This document shows, one piece after another, positions 1 through 8,021 of a stretch of 57,037 nt of DNA. The DNA is from CAZQYB01 sp964582985 (lineage in GTDB: Bacteria > Planctomycetota > Phycisphaerae > Sedimentisphaerales > Anaerobacaceae). Numbering within the stretch: position 1 is the stretch's first letter; every line of letters begins with the position of its first letter. The notes under the pieces are model-generated. The model was not told the DNA's origin and ran no database searches. It was given only the letters and a program-made list of their open reading frames with translations. The stretch lies in NCBI GenBank assembly GCA_964582985.1, contig CAZOUM010000009.1, positions 1 through 57,037 on the forward strand. The letters are read 5' to 3'. A program made the translations under genes and the position numbers.

Positions 1-70
1 TCGATGCTCGATACTCGATGCTCGATACTCGATACTCGATACTCGATACTCGATATTGGATGCCGGATGC
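1..70. repeat. 7-bp tandem repeat (TCGATAC type)
   Basis: Ten consecutive 7-bp units. The first eight are TCGATGC, TCGATAC or TCGATAT and the last two decay to TGGATGC and CGGATGC. The array touches the window edge, so its full length is unknown. It lies in the 3' intergenic space of the aminotransferase gene and is not coding. There are no spacers, so it is not a CRISPR array. Confidence 0.9.
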
Positions 71-116
71 TCGTGGGAAAAGAAGCGGAGTTACAAGAGT
101 CGAGATTCAAAAGTAA

Positions 117-947
117 TCAGACAAACGCGTGAAATTGCTGTATGAGTAATTTCGTATATTTGCCGGGCTTGCCATCGCCGACCAATTTATCGTCGAATTT
201 GACCACAGGTACAATATCTTTCGTAGTTACCGCAATGAAAAGCTCGTCGGCAGAGCTTGCCTGCTGAGGTATAAGCGATTTCTCAATTATGTTTAGTCCT
301 ATTGTTTTGCCTGCATCTATTGCAAATTTGCGCGTGATAGAGGGCAGAATGTTAGCTGTAAGGGGAGCGGTTTGCAGACTTTGTCCTGAGACCTCAAAGA
401 ACGCTGAGCCTGCGCCTTCGGTTATTAAGCCGGCCTCATCGACAAGTATTGCCTCTTCACAGCCTTTTCCGGCAGCGTCGGCCCGGGCGAGAACATTGGG
501 TAACAGATTAAGCGATTTTATGTCACATCTTCTCCATCGCCAATCAGGGTGTGTGGATACTGCAATGCCTTTGGTTTTTAATTCTGTGTCATCAGGCAAC
601 TCGGTGACGGTCAGGAAAAAATTCGGCTTTAGGTCGGTTTCCCACGTATGGCTTCTCGGAGCCGAGCCTCTGGTAATGTGAAAATATATTTTGGCATTTG
701 CAATGTCCGCGGTGTCAAAGGCCTTGAGGACCCGGGAGCGAATCCGGTCGATGTCCACTCCGGCAATTTCGATCGCTGCAAGACTATTGGCGAATCTCTG
801 CAGGTGTTCTTCCAGCGCAAAGACTTTGCCATCGTAGCTTCTCACTACTTCGTAGACCCCGTCACCGAAGTAAACGCCGCGGTCTAAATAAGCTGACTCA
901 ACTTCCTCAGCAGGCACGATTTTGTCATCTATCATCGCTATTTGCAT
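117..947 (-). CDS. dat: D-amino acid aminotransferase (class IV PLP)
   Basis: A fold-type IV PLP aminotransferase of 276 residues, predicted cytosolic. It would transfer the amino group between D-alanine and 2-oxoglutarate and so supply D-glutamate for peptidoglycan. The motif DIKSLNLL places the PLP lysine at about K144. RGSAPRSH gives R98 and H100, the R-x-H pair that binds the substrate carboxylate in D-amino acid aminotransferases and is absent from branched-chain enzymes. LITEGAGSAFFEV forms the cofactor pocket. I chose the ATG at 947 because GGGAG precedes it. A longer reading from 1052 would run through the likely rplU promoter. D-AAT is favoured over IlvE by the R-x-H pair, but substrate is inferred. 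Confidence 0.8.
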   Translation of the reverse strand: MQIAMIDDKIVPAEEVESAYLDRGVYFGDGVYEVVRSYDGKVFALEEHLQRFANSLAAIEIAGVDIDRIRSRVLKAFDTADIANAKIYFHITRGSAPRSHTWETDLKPNFFLTVTELPDDTELKTKGIAVSTHPDWRWRRCDIKSLNLLPNVLARADAAGKGCEEAILVDEAGLITEGAGSAFFEVSGQSLQTAPLTANILPSITRKFAIDAGKTIGLNIIEKSLIPQQASSADELFIAVTTKDIVPVVKFDDKLVGDGKPGKYTKLLIQQFHAFV

Positions 948-1028
948 AAAATTGCTCCCGAGAACGCTGTCGCCGGAGATTTTAGCCTTGTCTTCTGTAA
1001 TGGAATACAAAAATATAAGATAATTTGC

Positions 1029-1057
1029 TTTACAAGGAAAGACCGAGTACATAGAAT
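1029..1057 (+). promoter_or_regulatory. Predicted sigma-70 promoter of rplU
   Basis: TTTACA at 1029-1034 and TAGAAT at 1052-1057 are separated by 17 bp. Transcription would start near 1064, giving a leader of about 43 nt to the rplU ATG. It lies between the divergent dat and rplU genes. Confidence 0.55.
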
Positions 1058-1106
1058 ATCGCGGCTTAGTTGACTTTTTTTGAGTATGAAAACTGGGAGT
1101 TATTTA

Positions 1107-1436
1107 ATGTATGCCGTAATTGAACAAGGTGGAAAGCAATATAAGGTCGCAGAAGGCGATTGTTTGAATATCGAGCTGACCGATGTTTCGCCGAATGCTA
1201 AGACGCTCAATTTGGATAAGGTTTTGTTTGTAAGTGATGGCGAAAACGTCAAAATCGGCACGCCGTATGTGGATGGTGCAAAGGTGGTTGCCTCATTCAA
1301 GACCACGGCTGAGGAGGCGGTAGTTAAAGGCAAGAAGCTCTATCCGATGTACCTTCGCAGGCGCAAAAACAGCAAAAGACGCATTGGTCACCGGCAGAAG
1401 TATCTTGAAGTAGTAATTGACAAAATAAAAGCCTGA
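1107..1436 (+). CDS. rplU: 50S ribosomal protein L21
   Basis: L21 of 109 residues, a 23S rRNA-binding protein of the large subunit. It starts with the family signature MYAVIEQGGKQYKVAEGD and ends with the basic RRRKNSKRRIGHRQKY stretch typical of L21. The ATG at 1107 is preceded by GGGAG seven bases upstream, so the TTG (1080) and ATG (1086) further up are unlikely starts. In most bacteria rplU is followed at once by rpmA (L27) and often obgE. Here the next gene is convergent, so rpmA must lie elsewhere. Confidence 0.95.
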   Translation: MYAVIEQGGKQYKVAEGDCLNIELTDVSPNAKTLNLDKVLFVSDGENVKIGTPYVDGAKVVASFKTTAEEAVVKGKKLYPMYLRRRKNSKRRIGHRQKYLEVVIDKIKA

Positions 1437-1457
1437 TATGCAGGGCTGAATTTATAG

Positions 1458-1477
1458 AAGCAAAATCACTTTTGCTT
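1458..1477. terminator. Hairpin between convergent rplU and precorrin-2 dehydrogenase
   Basis: A perfect 8-bp inverted repeat, AAGCAAAA and TTTTGCTT, around a TCAC loop lies between the two convergent genes and overlaps the stop codon of the minus-strand gene. No long T-tract follows on either strand, so it is only a possible bidirectional terminator. Confidence 0.35.
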
Positions 1478-2140
1478 GGGGTTGCTGTTTTTCACCCGCG
1501 CTTCTTCACTTTCCCTGGTGATGAGGTTGTCCGCGAAAGACCGCCATTTGTCGGGGCCGTTCTGAACGAAATATTCAAACGACTTGTCATCAACCAGTTG
1601 GCCTAAGAGCGCTTTGCGGTCAGTGGGGTTGGCCACCTGCTCAATAAGGTATTTGCGAAATGCTTCCAGTTCGGCCAAGAATTGGCCGTGTTTTTCGGTG
1701 AAGGTCTGCTCTAATTTCTTGCGTAAGTGACCGGCATAGGCGGGGCAATTGCCTTCTGTGCCGATGGCGACTTGCAAATCGCCGCGTTTAACAACAGCGG
1801 GTACGAAGAAATCGCAAAGCTCCGGCTCATCAACAACGTTACATAAAATTTCCAGCTCCTGGCAATCCTTGTAAATCTGCTTGTTGAGTTGGCTATTATT
1901 CGTTGCAGCTATGACAAGTACAGCGCCCATAAGATAGTCTTTGGAATATTTGGATTTTATTAGCTTAGCTGTGGTTCTCTGACAAAGAGCCGTCATCATA
2001 TCATTGAGTTGTTCGGCTACAATCACGAGCCGGGCGCCGGCATCCAGCAGTGCTTGGGCTTTTCTCGCCGCTACTACTCCAGCCCCTATCACGACAACCC
2101 GCCTGCCACTGAGTTCGAGATATATCGGATACTTCGCCAT
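1466..2140 (-). CDS. Precorrin-2 dehydrogenase / sirohydrochlorin ferrochelatase-like
   Basis: A protein of 224 residues of the CysG N-terminal/Met8/SirC family, which oxidises precorrin-2 to sirohydrochlorin with NAD on the way to siroheme or anaerobic haem. The Rossmann motif is VVVIGAGVVAARKA near the N-terminus. The central segment CNVVDEPELCDFFVPA and the following GTEGNCPAYAGHLRKKLE match the family. There is no uroporphyrinogen methyltransferase domain, so it is the stand-alone form. The family-like sequence begins at MAKYPIYLELSGRRV (2140). No Shine-Dalgarno precedes this ATG. An extended -10 box lies just upstream, which suggests a near-leaderless mRNA. Longer in-frame starts up to 2350 add an unrelated stretch. 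Confidence 0.85.
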   Translation of the reverse strand: MAKYPIYLELSGRRVVVIGAGVVAARKAQALLDAGARLVIVAEQLNDMMTALCQRTTAKLIKSKYSKDYLMGAVLVIAATNNSQLNKQIYKDCQELEILCNVVDEPELCDFFVPAVVKRGDLQVAIGTEGNCPAYAGHLRKKLEQTFTEKHGQFLAELEAFRKYLIEQVANPTDRKALLGQLVDDKSFEYFVQNGPDKWRSFADNLITRESEEARVKNSNPKQK

Positions 2141-2149
2141 TGCAGCATT

Positions 2150-2176
2150 ATTATAGCACCGGCTGGCCGGCAGCAA
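2150..2176 (-). promoter_or_regulatory. Extended -10 promoter, near-leaderless start
   Basis: On the minus strand TGCTATAAT (extended -10) lies at 2158-2150, with TTGCTG at 2176-2171 and a short 15-bp spacer. The ATG at 2140 is nine bases beyond the -10 box, so the transcript would have almost no leader, in keeping with the missing Shine-Dalgarno. Confidence 0.45.
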
Positions 2177-2336
2177 CATAGAATTTGAAGGAAATGAAAC
2201 GAATGGTCTGGGAAGTAAGACAGCTTGTCCAATCCGATTTTTGAGGTGAACTTCGGGCTTTTCAATTCGCAAAATCGTTGGTATTTTGGTAAACTCCTGG
2301 GGTTGGTAGTTAATCATTCGTACCTGGTGGAAGAAC

Positions 2337-2873
2337 ATGGATGAAGCCACGAGATTACAGCCGCCTTTGGCCGAAGCTGATGTGCGTTCGCTAAGAGCGG
2401 GGGATGAAGTTCTGATAACGGGCGTTGTCTACACGGCCCGGGATATGGCGCACAAAAGATTGTGCCAGTCGATAGAGGCTGGGGAGGCGCTGCCCTTTGA
2501 ACTTGACGGGGCAATTATCTATTTTGTTGGGCCTACTCCTGCCCGGCCTGGGCGGGTAATCGGCGCTGCCGGTCCCACCACGTCATCGAGAATGGATGCT
2601 TTCAGTCCTAAGCTAATTGCTCGTGGCCTGCGGGCAATGATTGGAAAAGGGTATCGAGGCAGCGAAGTCAGAGAGGCCCTGAAAAAATACGGTGCGGTGC
2701 ATCTGTCCGCTATCGGTGGGGCGGGGGCGCTGCTGAGTAAGCACATTGTTTCGGCAGAAGTGATTGCCTACGAGGATTTGGGGACAGAGGCGATAAGGAG
2801 GCTTGAAGTGGTTGATTTCCCAGCTATCGTGGCCTATGATGCGAACGGCGAAACCGTCTATAAGGAGGTCTGA
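2337..2873 (+). CDS. Class I fumarate hydratase / L-tartrate dehydratase beta subunit
   Basis: A protein of 178 residues matching the C-terminal (beta) subunit of two-subunit Fe-S class I fumarases and tartrate dehydratases. Family landmarks are the N-terminal GDEVLITGVVYTARD and the central IIYFVGPTPARPG with GPTTSSRMD, then KYGAVHLSAIGGAGALL. The alpha subunit, which carries the iron-sulfur cluster, should form a heterodimer with it but is not adjacent: the upstream gene is divergent and the downstream gene is a YchF-like ATPase two bases away. The ATG follows a GGTGGAAG ribosome site. Fumarate versus tartrate cannot be decided from this subunit. Confidence 0.85.
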   Translation: MDEATRLQPPLAEADVRSLRAGDEVLITGVVYTARDMAHKRLCQSIEAGEALPFELDGAIIYFVGPTPARPGRVIGAAGPTTSSRMDAFSPKLIARGLRAMIGKGYRGSEVREALKKYGAVHLSAIGGAGALLSKHIVSAEVIAYEDLGTEAIRRLEVVDFPAIVAYDANGETVYKEV

Positions 2874-2875
2874 GA

Positions 2876-3946
2876 TTGAAAGTTGCACTGGTTGGTCTGC
2901 TGCAGTCCGGCAAGAGCACTATCTTGTCGGCCATCAGCGGCAAAGCGATGCCACCGGCTGGCTCGACGGCGATTGAAGAAGCTATCGTGCCGGTTCCGGA
3001 CGAGAGACTGGCTTGGTTGGCCGAGCATTACAAACCAAAGAAAACAACCTACGCAACAATCGACTGCCTTGATATACCGGGCTTTAATTTCACTGATGAG
3101 CATGGCCGAGCGGGAGCAAGGCGACTGATTAACCAAATAAGAACCGTCGATATGCTGGTTTTGGTCGTGCGGGCATTTGAAGACCCAACGGTGCCGGCTT
3201 ATCGAAATAGGGTAAATCCCGCCGGAGATTTGACCGAGTTGAAAACCGAACTGCTGCTTGCCGATTTGGAGCTTGTTGCCACGCGGATAGAGAGACTCGA
3301 AAAACAGGTCAATAAACCAATCAAAACCCAGGCACAGGATAAAGCAGAGCTGGCTTTGCAAAAGAAATTGCAGCAGGCGATTGAGTCAGAAAAGCCGATC
3401 AGCTCAGCTATTGAGACCGAAGCCGAACGCGAAATGATTAAGTCGCTCGGATTCCTGACCTTAAAGCCGATTGCAGTTGCGGTTAATATTGGAGAGGAAC
3501 AGTTAGGCGAGAAGTTTGATTTTGGGGACGTAGTTGGCGACTCTGTGCCGGTTGTCACGATTTGTGCGAAGCTGGAATATGAGCTGGCCCAGTTGGATGC
3601 CGACAGCAGGCGCGAATTTATGGCTGATATGGAGATTACAGAGTCAGCCGTAAGTAAATTCGTGAAAAGTTGCTATTCGGCGCTGGGGCTAATTAGCTTT
3701 TTGACGGTTGTCTCAGGTGAGCTGCGTGCGTGGCCTATAAAGCAGGGTACTGTCGCGCTTGACGCAGCCGGTAAAGTGCATACGGACATCAAGCGAGGGT
3801 TCATAAGGGCCGAGACTTTTAGTTTTGACGATTTTAAGGAGTTTGGTGACGAGAAAGCCCTCAAGGCCGCCGGCAAAATCCGCCTCGAAGGTAAGGAATA
3901 CGTTGTTCAAGATGGTGACGTCATCAATTTCCGATTTAACGTTTAA
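2876..3946 (+). CDS. YchF-like ATPase/GTPase with TGS-like C-terminus
   Basis: A P-loop protein of 356 residues of the Obg/YchF group. The P-loop reads GLLQSGKSTIL instead of the usual GLPNVGKSTLF, and the DxPG switch II motif is DCLDIPGF. The base-recognition motif is NIGEE, the NxxE form that makes YchF prefer ATP. A helical coiled-coil region spans roughly residues 115-190. The C-terminal DUF933/TGS part is well kept, ending in VVQDGDVINFRFNV. It starts with TTG two bases after the fumarase gene, with GGAGG upstream, so the two are probably co-transcribed. The altered P-loop suggests a paralogue rather than the housekeeping YchF. Confidence 0.8.
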   Translation: MKVALVGLLQSGKSTILSAISGKAMPPAGSTAIEEAIVPVPDERLAWLAEHYKPKKTTYATIDCLDIPGFNFTDEHGRAGARRLINQIRTVDMLVLVVRAFEDPTVPAYRNRVNPAGDLTELKTELLLADLELVATRIERLEKQVNKPIKTQAQDKAELALQKKLQQAIESEKPISSAIETEAEREMIKSLGFLTLKPIAVAVNIGEEQLGEKFDFGDVVGDSVPVVTICAKLEYELAQLDADSRREFMADMEITESAVSKFVKSCYSALGLISFLTVVSGELRAWPIKQGTVALDAAGKVHTDIKRGFIRAETFSFDDFKEFGDEKALKAAGKIRLEGKEYVVQDGDVINFRFNV

Positions 3947-4001
3947 AACCAGTGAAAGACTTAAGAACGCTTTGCAAACATCAACAACGAAGGAGAAGAT
4001 T

Positions 4002-5552
4002 ATGCGAACGAAGACAACGGTATTTGTAGTTGGCTTTGCCTGTGTGGCCTTTCTTTTGGCTGGCTGCCGGGATGCTGCAAAAGACAGAGTTGTGGGAAGA
4101 GCGAGCGAGCGCGATAAAAAAGAGGCGGATTACCTTCAGATTGTTAAGTCGTATGCGGAAACTTTGATTGAGCACGGGCGAGACACTTACGGGAAAAGCA
4201 GCTCGCCTTTGATTGCCACAACATTGGACCGCAAGACTCTTAGAGTTTTTGAAGAGGAAGAGTTGGATAAGCTTTGGCAAATGCGTCTAAAAGACTGGGA
4301 GAATTGGCGCGTTCGCAATCGTGACCGTATGATGACGGGCGCCAATCCCATGCACGACCAGAACCTGTATCAGATTCTTTATGCCTTAACTGAAATAACC
4401 GGTGATAAGCGCTACGCCAAAGAGGCCGACAGAACAATAAGATGGTTTTTCCGGCACTGCCAAAGCCCGGTCACCGGTCTGATGGCTTGGGGCGAACATA
4501 TAGGCTGGGACTTTAATACCGAGACTCTCATCACCTGGAGAAAGGGCAAGCACCACGGTGGCAGGATGCAGGAATATAACACCCACGAGTTTGCCCGGCC
4601 GTGGGTACTCTGGGAGCGGTCGTTTGAGCTCGCCCCACAGGAGTGTGAAAGATTCGCTGCAGGTCTTTGGGACCATCAGATTGGCGACCATAAAACAGGC
4701 AACTTTTCCCGCCATGCCAATTACGAGATACATCAAACATTCATAGATTCCGAATATCCGCGGCATGGCGGTTTCTATATTGCCACTTGGGCGGAAGCGT
4801 ATCGTCACACAAAGGATCCGTTGTTGGCCAAAGCTATCGAGACACTTGTGGATTATTTTGACGGGCGTCGAAACCCGCAGTCAGGAGCACTTCCAGCCGA
4901 GAGCGCTCCGCGGTCAAAAGGCAAGGTTCTTTGGGCGACGAGTAACCTGTCTCTGGCCATTGACCTTTGGGACAGTGCCGACAAGATGCCTGGGGAATTA
5001 GCAAAGAAGATGCGCCAGTGCGCATCGAGGACAGATGAGGTTTTCCTTAAGCTCGGTCACGAGCTCAGGCCGGGAGGTAAAGGTTTTCTTATCACAACCT
5101 ATACCGATACGCTTCAGCCGGTGGAGCGGGGGGCCTATACCGGGCCATGGGGCCATGCTGGCACCGCGAATCTGTGCCTGCTGCGCTATCAACAAGTGAA
5201 GCTCGATGGCTACAAGTGGCTTGGGCTTGCCACGGCCACGCTGTATTTGAAAAGTGAGCCGGAGGTCAAAGCTGCCCTGCATCCGGGTACGCTGGGCCAG
5301 ATAATTTACCTGATGCTGGGTGCGTATGAACTCACCGGTTACAAGTGGTACCTCAACCGCGCCGATGACTATGCACAGCGGGCAATTGAGCTGTTCATAA
5401 CCGATGACTCACCTTTGCCCAAATCGACTTCCAAACACACTCACTATGAGGCTGTTACCGGCAGTGATACCTTGATGATGGCCCTGCTGAAGCTTTGGGC
5501 TATCAAAAACCGGCCTGATTTGAAGCTTAGGCTTGTTTACTGTGACCGCTGA
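4002..5552 (+). CDS. Lipoprotein, possible alpha/alpha-toroid carbohydrate-active protein
   Basis: A 516-residue protein I do not recognise by name. A short basic N-terminus and hydrophobic stretch lead to a lipobox LLAGC with the cysteine at residue 22, so it should be lipid-anchored. The rest is rich in W, H and Y with repeated helical hairpins, for example HDQNLYQILYALTEITGD and HGGFYIATWAEAYRHTKD. This resembles the alpha/alpha-toroid fold of six-hairpin glycosidases and some polysaccharide lyases. The ATG at 4002 has AGGAG eight bases upstream. A sorbitol-type dehydrogenase follows, which fits a sugar-related role, but activity is not established. Confidence 0.6.
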   Translation: MRTKTTVFVVGFACVAFLLAGCRDAAKDRVVGRASERDKKEADYLQIVKSYAETLIEHGRDTYGKSSSPLIATTLDRKTLRVFEEEELDKLWQMRLKDWENWRVRNRDRMMTGANPMHDQNLYQILYALTEITGDKRYAKEADRTIRWFFRHCQSPVTGLMAWGEHIGWDFNTETLITWRKGKHHGGRMQEYNTHEFARPWVLWERSFELAPQECERFAAGLWDHQIGDHKTGNFSRHANYEIHQTFIDSEYPRHGGFYIATWAEAYRHTKDPLLAKAIETLVDYFDGRRNPQSGALPAESAPRSKGKVLWATSNLSLAIDLWDSADKMPGELAKKMRQCASRTDEVFLKLGHELRPGGKGFLITTYTDTLQPVERGAYTGPWGHAGTANLCLLRYQQVKLDGYKWLGLATATLYLKSEPEVKAALHPGTLGQIIYLMLGAYELTGYKWYLNRADDYAQRAIELFITDDSPLPKSTSKHTHYEAVTGSDTLMMALLKLWAIKNRPDLKLRLVYCDR

Positions 5553-5683
5553 GCCTGCACATTTAAGCAGAACCGGCGACCTCATCAGTTTCAAATTTGT
5601 GTTAGTGCAACGTATGGCAAAAGTTATAATTTGTTGCTACAAGTGTATCTTTTTTGCAAAGTAGCGCTTATCGGAGAGATTTT

Positions 5684-6718
5684 ATGAAGGCGGTTGCACT
5701 GACAGGTATTCGGCAGATGAAGATGATTGATGTACCGGAGCCGAGTATTAAAGATGATAGTGACGTTCTGTTGAAGGTCGAAATGGTGGGCGTCTGCGGC
5801 TCCGATGTGCACTACTACGAGATAGGCAGAATCGGTTCTGAAGTTGTCGAATATCCATTTATACTTGGGCATGAGTGTGCCGCGATAGTCAAAGCGGTTG
5901 GCGGTGCTGTTACTCACGTCAAAGTTGGGGACCGTGTGGCCGTTGAGCCGGCAATAGTATGCCACGATTGCGACCAGTGTAAACAGGGCAGAGAGAATAC
6001 CTGCCGAAACCTGAAATTCCTCGGCTGCCCCGGCCAGGTTCAGGGCTGTTTGTGCGAGTACATTGTTATGCCCGAGGATAGCTGCTTCCCTGTCGGCGAT
6101 AAACTTACTTTCGCGCAAGCAGTTTTGTGCGAACCGTTGGCTATAACCATATATGCTGTCAAGCAGGCCCATTTGCGAGAAGGCTCAGACATAGCGATTC
6201 TTGGAGCGGGGCCAATCGGTTTGAGCTGTCTGATTAGTGCCAGAGTCGAGAATGCAAAGAGCTGTTACGTTACCGAGAAGGTCAAAGAAAGAGTGGAAGT
6301 TGCAGCGAATAGCGGTGCGACCTGGGTCGGCAACCCAAATGAGGAAGATATAGTCAAAGCAATTCTTGAACAGCAACCGGCCGGGTTGGATGTGGTTTTT
6401 GAATGTGCCGGACAGCAGGAGACATTAGACCATGGGGTCGAGCTGCTCAAGCCAGGCGGCAAACTGATGCTTATTGGCATTCCACGCGTTGAAAGGATTT
6501 CTTTCGTGATTGAGAAGATGCGCCGAAGGGAGATTACCTTGGTAAATGTTAGAAGGCAGAACAAGTGCACGCAGCGATGTATCGATTTGATAGCCGCCGG
6601 CAAAATCGATGTAGATTTTATGGCGACTCACAGATTCAAGCTTGAGCAGAGCCAGGATGCTTTTGATATGGTTGCCGGATATCGTGATGGCGTGGTCAAG
6701 GCAATGATTGAACTATGA
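5684..6718 (+). CDS. Zinc-dependent sorbitol/xylitol-type dehydrogenase
   Basis: A medium-chain dehydrogenase of 344 residues that would oxidise a polyol or sugar alcohol with NAD(P). The catalytic zinc region shows GVCGSDVHYYE and the GHECAAIV motif. Structural zinc cysteines lie in CHDCDQCKQGRENTC. The nucleotide-binding motif is GAGPIGL. GVCGSDVHYYE is typical of sorbitol and xylitol dehydrogenases. The ATG at 5684 has CGGAGAG upstream and is preferred to TTG at 5654. cinA begins four bases after its stop. The exact substrate (sorbitol, xylitol, idonate, threonine) cannot be read from sequence. Confidence 0.8.
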   Translation: MKAVALTGIRQMKMIDVPEPSIKDDSDVLLKVEMVGVCGSDVHYYEIGRIGSEVVEYPFILGHECAAIVKAVGGAVTHVKVGDRVAVEPAIVCHDCDQCKQGRENTCRNLKFLGCPGQVQGCLCEYIVMPEDSCFPVGDKLTFAQAVLCEPLAITIYAVKQAHLREGSDIAILGAGPIGLSCLISARVENAKSCYVTEKVKERVEVAANSGATWVGNPNEEDIVKAILEQQPAGLDVVFECAGQQETLDHGVELLKPGGKLMLIGIPRVERISFVIEKMRRREITLVNVRRQNKCTQRCIDLIAAGKIDVDFMATHRFKLEQSQDAFDMVAGYRDGVVKAMIEL

Positions 6719-6722
6719 CCCT

Positions 6723-7961
6723 ATGAAAAAGGCAAGTATTATCAGCATCGGCGATGAGATTCTCAGCGGTCAGACAATAGATACCAACGGTCCATATCTA
6801 AGCGAAAAACTACTTTCAATCGGCATACCAGTTGTTAGCTCCTACACAATTGGCGATGACATTGATTCGGTTGTGCGAGTGTTGGGTTTGGCAAGCGATG
6901 ATGCTGATGTGGTATTAGCCACCGGCGGTTTGGGTCCAACTGACGATGATTTGACGCGTGAGGGATTTGCGATATTTCTTGGTACCGAGCTTCAATTGGA
7001 AAACGAGCTTTTGGAAAGAATAGGGGATTTTTTCACGCATCGAAACCTGCAGATGCCGGTCAGAAATAAAGCACAGGCGTATATACCCTCCGGAGCAAAA
7101 TCGCTTGCGAACAATGTGGGTACAGCGCCGGGCTTTATGGCTGAAGCAAAAGGGAAATTGCTTATAGCTTTGCCGGGCGTGCCGTCGGAAATGAAGCAGA
7201 TGTTCGAAGAATCGGTCTTCGAAAAGCTGGGAGCGTTAGCTGACAAACAGGTGGTTGTTGTGCGAAAGCTTAAATGCTTTGGGGCAGGTGAATCAACAAT
7301 CAGTGAACTACTCGGCCCTCTCATGCAACGTGGTAGAAACCCGCTAATCAACTGCACAGCCAAATACGGTTTAATTACCCTGCACATTATCGCAACAGCC
7401 AAAGAAAAAAGCCGGGCACAACAAACGGTTGAAAAAGACGAAGAATCGCTGCGGAATATACTTGGGGAGCTGATTTACGGCACGGGAGAGCAGACCTTGG
7501 CCGAAGTGGTAGGGCAGAAATTGACTCAACAGAAAAAGACAATTGCCGTGGCCGAATCCTGTACGGGCGGCACCTTAGCAAAGCTCATAACTGATATCCC
7601 GGGAGCAAGCAGGTATTTCATACAGGGCTGGGTTACTTACAGCAACGAGGCGAAGACCAGTGAACTTGGTGTGTCCACAGAGCTGATTCAGGAATATGGT
7701 GCGGTGAGTGACCAAATCGCGGAGGCTATGGCACAAGGTGCGAGAAAAAAAGCTGGCACGGATTTTGCGATTGGCATAACCGGTATAGCCGGACCAACCG
7801 GCGGTACCGAGCAAAAACCCGTCGGGCTGGTATATATTTGCGTGGCTTCGGAAAGCGGATGTGAGACTCAGCGCTTTATTTTTTCTCACCATAGGGGCTC
7901 CATACGCCTTCGAGCAGCCCAGATGGCCCTAAATATGCTCCGATTGAGGTTGCAGAATTGA
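6723..7961 (+). CDS. cinA: CinA family protein with nicotinamide-nucleotide amidase domain
   Basis: A 412-residue two-domain protein. The N-terminal half is a MoaB/MogA-like pyrophosphatase domain (IISIGDEILSGQTIDTNG, then TGGLGPTDDDLT), associated in this family with ADP-ribose hydrolysis. The C-terminal half is a PncC amidase domain (VAESCTGGTLAKL and GITGIAGPTGGTEQKPVG) that deamidates NMN to NaMN in NAD recycling. Length and domain order match full-length CinA. It starts four bases after the dehydrogenase stop with a weak ribosome site, suggesting translational coupling. Its stop codon overlaps the -35 box of the following secretion operon. Confidence 0.9.
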   Translation: MKKASIISIGDEILSGQTIDTNGPYLSEKLLSIGIPVVSSYTIGDDIDSVVRVLGLASDDADVVLATGGLGPTDDDLTREGFAIFLGTELQLENELLERIGDFFTHRNLQMPVRNKAQAYIPSGAKSLANNVGTAPGFMAEAKGKLLIALPGVPSEMKQMFEESVFEKLGALADKQVVVVRKLKCFGAGESTISELLGPLMQRGRNPLINCTAKYGLITLHIIATAKEKSRAQQTVEKDEESLRNILGELIYGTGEQTLAEVVGQKLTQQKKTIAVAESCTGGTLAKLITDIPGASRYFIQGWVTYSNEAKTSELGVSTELIQEYGAVSDQIAEAMAQGARKKAGTDFAIGITGIAGPTGGTEQKPVGLVYICVASESGCETQRFIFSHHRGSIRLRAAQMALNMLRLRLQN

Positions 7962-7986
7962 CTTAATGCCCCGGAAATGGTATAAT
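7958..7986 (+). promoter_or_regulatory. Strong sigma-70-like promoter of the secretion locus
   Basis: TTGACT at 7958-7963 and a perfect TATAAT at 7981-7986 are separated by exactly 17 bp. The -35 box overlaps the cinA stop codon. Transcription would start near 7993, about 29 nt before the first ATPase gene. Confidence 0.75.
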
Positions 7987-8021
7987 AATGCTTGGCAGGA
8001 TATACGGAGTGCAAGTCGTAT

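Noticed and set aside
1..70. Possible CRISPR array at the left edge
   Set aside because: Units are 7 bp, directly adjacent and without spacers, so it is a simple tandem repeat.
5602..5630. A promoter before the sorbitol-type dehydrogenase
   Set aside because: TATAAT at 5625-5630 is good, but no -35 box with more than two or three matches is found at proper spacing.
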